From Pseudomonas solani (GTDB lineage: Bacteria; Pseudomonadota; Gammaproteobacteria; Pseudomonadales; Pseudomonadaceae): a stretch of DNA of 64,000 nt. Shown here piece after piece: positions 62,337 to 64,000 of this stretch; the first letter of the stretch is position 1; each line of letters begins with the position of its first letter. The position numbers and the translations under genes are program-made. The stretch is from the NCBI RefSeq assembly GCF_026072635.1, contig NZ_AP023081.1:4832501-4896500 (forward strand), written 5' to 3'. The notes below the pieces were generated by a model, which worked only from the letters and a program-made list of their open reading frames with translations, ran no database searches and was not told the DNA's origin.

Positions 62337-64000
62337 ATGACCCGCCTCCTGCTCAAGCTCGTCGACGCCAACGACCCTGACCTGCTGCGCCGCGCCCTGG
62401 CCTGGCTCTACGGCTTCGTCCGCCCCCACGGCCGGGCCATCGCCGTGCTGCTGGGGCTGTCCCTCTGCGCCAGCCTGCTGGTGCTGGCGCAGCCCTGGCT
62501 GACCAAGACGCTGATCGACGACGGCCTGCTGGCCCGGGACTTCGGCACCCTGGTGCAGGTGGCCCTGGCGATGATCCTGGTCGGCCTGCTCGGCACGGCG
62601 CTGTCGGGCATCAACCGCTACCTGCACACGCGGCTCTCGGGGCGCGTCCTCTTCGCCCTGCGTGATGACCTCTACCGCCACCTGCAGCAGCTGTCGCCGG
62701 CCTTCTTCGGGCGCAAGCGCCTGGGCGACATCCTGTCCCGGCTGGATGGCGACGTGGCGGAGATCCAGCGCTTCGCCGTGGATTCGCTGTTCTCTGCCGT
62801 CTCCAGCGTCATCGGCCTGGTGGGGGCGGTGGCGCTGATGCTGATGCTGTCCTGGCAGCTGTCGTTGCTGCTGGCGCTGCTGATCCCCATCGAGGTGCTC
62901 TGGCTGCGCTGGATGCGGCGCAAGGTGGAGCGCGAGGTGCGCAGCCTGCGCGAGCGCTCGGCGGACGTGTCGTCCTTCCTGGTGGAAACGCTGCCGGCGA
63001 TGAAGTTCATCCAGGCCGCCGGTGCCCAGCAGCGTGAATCGCGCCGCCTGGAGGGGCTGGGGCAGGGCTACATGCGCCAGCTGCTGCGGGTGCAGGTCAC
63101 CGAGTTCTTCACCCATGCGGTGCCCGGCACGCTGACCTCGCTGTCCCGCGCCTGCGCCTTTCTCATCGGTGGCTACTGGGTGATCCAGGGCACCTGGCAA
63201 CTGGGCGCGCTGATCGCCTTCTCCACCTACCTGGGCATGGCCGTGGGGCCGGTGCAGAGCCTGCTCGGGCTCTACGTCGCGCTGCAGCGCATGACGGTGA
63301 GCCTCGGCCGGGTGATGGAGCTGCAGCAGGAGCCGGTGACCGTGCGCCAGCCCGACGCGCCGCAGCCGATGCCGGAGGGCCGCGGTGCCTTGCGCCTGGA
63401 GGGCGTGCATTTTGCTCATGAGCAGCGTGCCGGCCTGCTGCTCGATGGTGTGGAGGCGGAGATCCCCGCCGGCCTCAAGGTGGCCATCAGCGGGGCGTCG
63501 GGCGCTGGCAAATCCACCCTGATCGACCTGCTGCAACGCTTCTACGACCCGGACCGGGGCCGCATCCTGCTGGACGGCGCCGACCTGCGCGAACTGGACC
63601 TGCTGGCCCTGCGCCGGCGCATCGCCGTGGTCAGCCAGGACATCGTGCTGTTCCGCGGCACCCTGGCGGAGAACCTCGCCTACGCCGCCCCCGATGCCAG
63701 CCGCGAAGCCGTCGAGCAGGTGGCGCGGCTGGCCCGCCTCGACGGCTTGATCGCGTCCCTGCCCCTGGGGCTGGACAACCCGCTGGGCGAGCGCGGCCAG
63801 CAGCTTTCCGGTGGGCAGAAACAGCGCATCGCCATCGCCCGCGCGTTGCTGCAGGACCCGCTGATCCTGGTGCTGGACGAGGCCACCTCGGCGGTGGACG
63901 AAGCCACCGAGCGCGACGTGATCGCCGCCATCGACCAGCTCTTCGCCGGGCGCACGCGCATCCTCATCAGCCACCGCGCCTCCACCCTGGCCGAAGCCGA
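62337..64000 (+). CDS. ABC exporter, fused permease and ATPase, partial (3' end outside window)
   Basis: 554 codons read to the window edge without a stop. N-terminal exporter-type membrane domain with six helices (for example AVLLGLSLCASLLVLAQ), RLGDILSRLDGD coupling region; ATPase with Walker A SGASGAGKST (Lys392), signature LSGGQ (490-494), Walker B LILVLDEATSAVDE and the H-loop His in LISHRAS. About the last 15-40 residues are missing. Half-transporter; substrate unknown. Start ATG 62337 is 52 bp after the activator stop and has no strong ribosome site. Confidence 0.88.
   Translation, partial: MTRLLLKLVDANDPDLLRRALAWLYGFVRPHGRAIAVLLGLSLCASLLVLAQPWLTKTLIDDGLLARDFGTLVQVALAMILVGLLGTALSGINRYLHTRLSGRVLFALRDDLYRHLQQLSPAFFGRKRLGDILSRLDGDVAEIQRFAVDSLFSAVSSVIGLVGAVALMLMLSWQLSLLLALLIPIEVLWLRWMRRKVEREVRSLRERSADVSSFLVETLPAMKFIQAAGAQQRESRRLEGLGQGYMRQLLRVQVTEFFTHAVPGTLTSLSRACAFLIGGYWVIQGTWQLGALIAFSTYLGMAVGPVQSLLGLYVALQRMTVSLGRVMELQQEPVTVRQPDAPQPMPEGRGALRLEGVHFAHEQRAGLLLDGVEAEIPAGLKVAISGASGAGKSTLIDLLQRFYDPDRGRILLDGADLRELDLLALRRRIAVVSQDIVLFRGTLAENLAYAAPDASREAVEQVARLARLDGLIASLPLGLDNPLGERGQQLSGGQKQRIAIARALLQDPLILVLDEATSAVDEATERDVIAAIDQLFAGRTRILISHRASTLAEA

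Overview
The window reads as a high-GC Pseudomonas chromosome of the P. aeruginosa lineage or a close relative. The genes right of about 40.4 kb match blocks I recall from P. aeruginosa PAO1: ppiC1, then acetoacetyl-CoA synthetase / LysR / CoA-transferase / thiolase / short-chain fatty acid permease, and the liuRABCDE leucine-isovalerate operon. The species cannot be fixed from sequence alone.

Positions 1 to about 40.1 kb hold most of a lambdoid, siphovirus-type prophage. Its left end and integrase lie outside the window. The leftward early operon (5629 to 1) encodes an SbcC-like ATPase, a protein with two FtsK-gamma-like winged helices, a putative strand-annealing protein, a Cas4-like PD-(D/E)XK nuclease and several tiny coupled genes. 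It is driven by PL (6063-6091), a perfect TTGACA promoter overlapped by two inverted CI operators. Between PL and the first gene is a 300-nt leader packed with hairpins and ending in an intrinsic terminator. The immunity region holds an S24-type CI repressor, Cro and CII. Rightward early genes are an O-like initiator with iterons inside the gene, RusA, and a candidate Q. Late genes follow: two small morons, two holin-like genes, a metallopeptidase, terminase, a portal carrying a C-terminal 2H-phosphoesterase domain, protease/scaffold, capsid, connectors, tail (G/GT programmed frameshift, tape measure, M, L, K, I, J), tail fibre, then GH19 endolysin and Rz/Rz1. Cargo includes two tandem lipoproteins in the tail operon and, at the right end, a LexA-controlled leftward operon ending in an AT-rich O-antigen-type acyltransferase. 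A SRAP gene is the last phage-like gene.

40.4-44.9 kb: parvulin ppiC, a PilT/PilU-family ATPase, an ankyrin-like protein, a periplasmic solute-binding protein and a DUF4431 protein. 45-52.6 kb: acetoacetyl-CoA synthetase and a LysR regulator, divergent from CoA transferase A/B, thiolase and permease, together a route between C4 acids or acetoacetate and acetyl-CoA. 52.9-60.2 kb: liuRABCDE, converting isovaleryl-CoA to acetoacetate plus acetyl-CoA, so its product feeds the neighbouring acetoacetate module. 60.4-64 kb: a sigma-54 activator and an ABC exporter cut by the window end.

Five genes (O-like initiator, major capsid, tail protein L, SRAP and the PilU-like ATPase) are each broken by loss of exactly one base at a G or C run, and adding one base restores a plausible protein in every case. 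This looks like systematic homopolymer error rather than five real mutations. By contrast the frameshift at the G/T tail chaperone has a canonical GGGAAAC slippery site and is very probably programmed.
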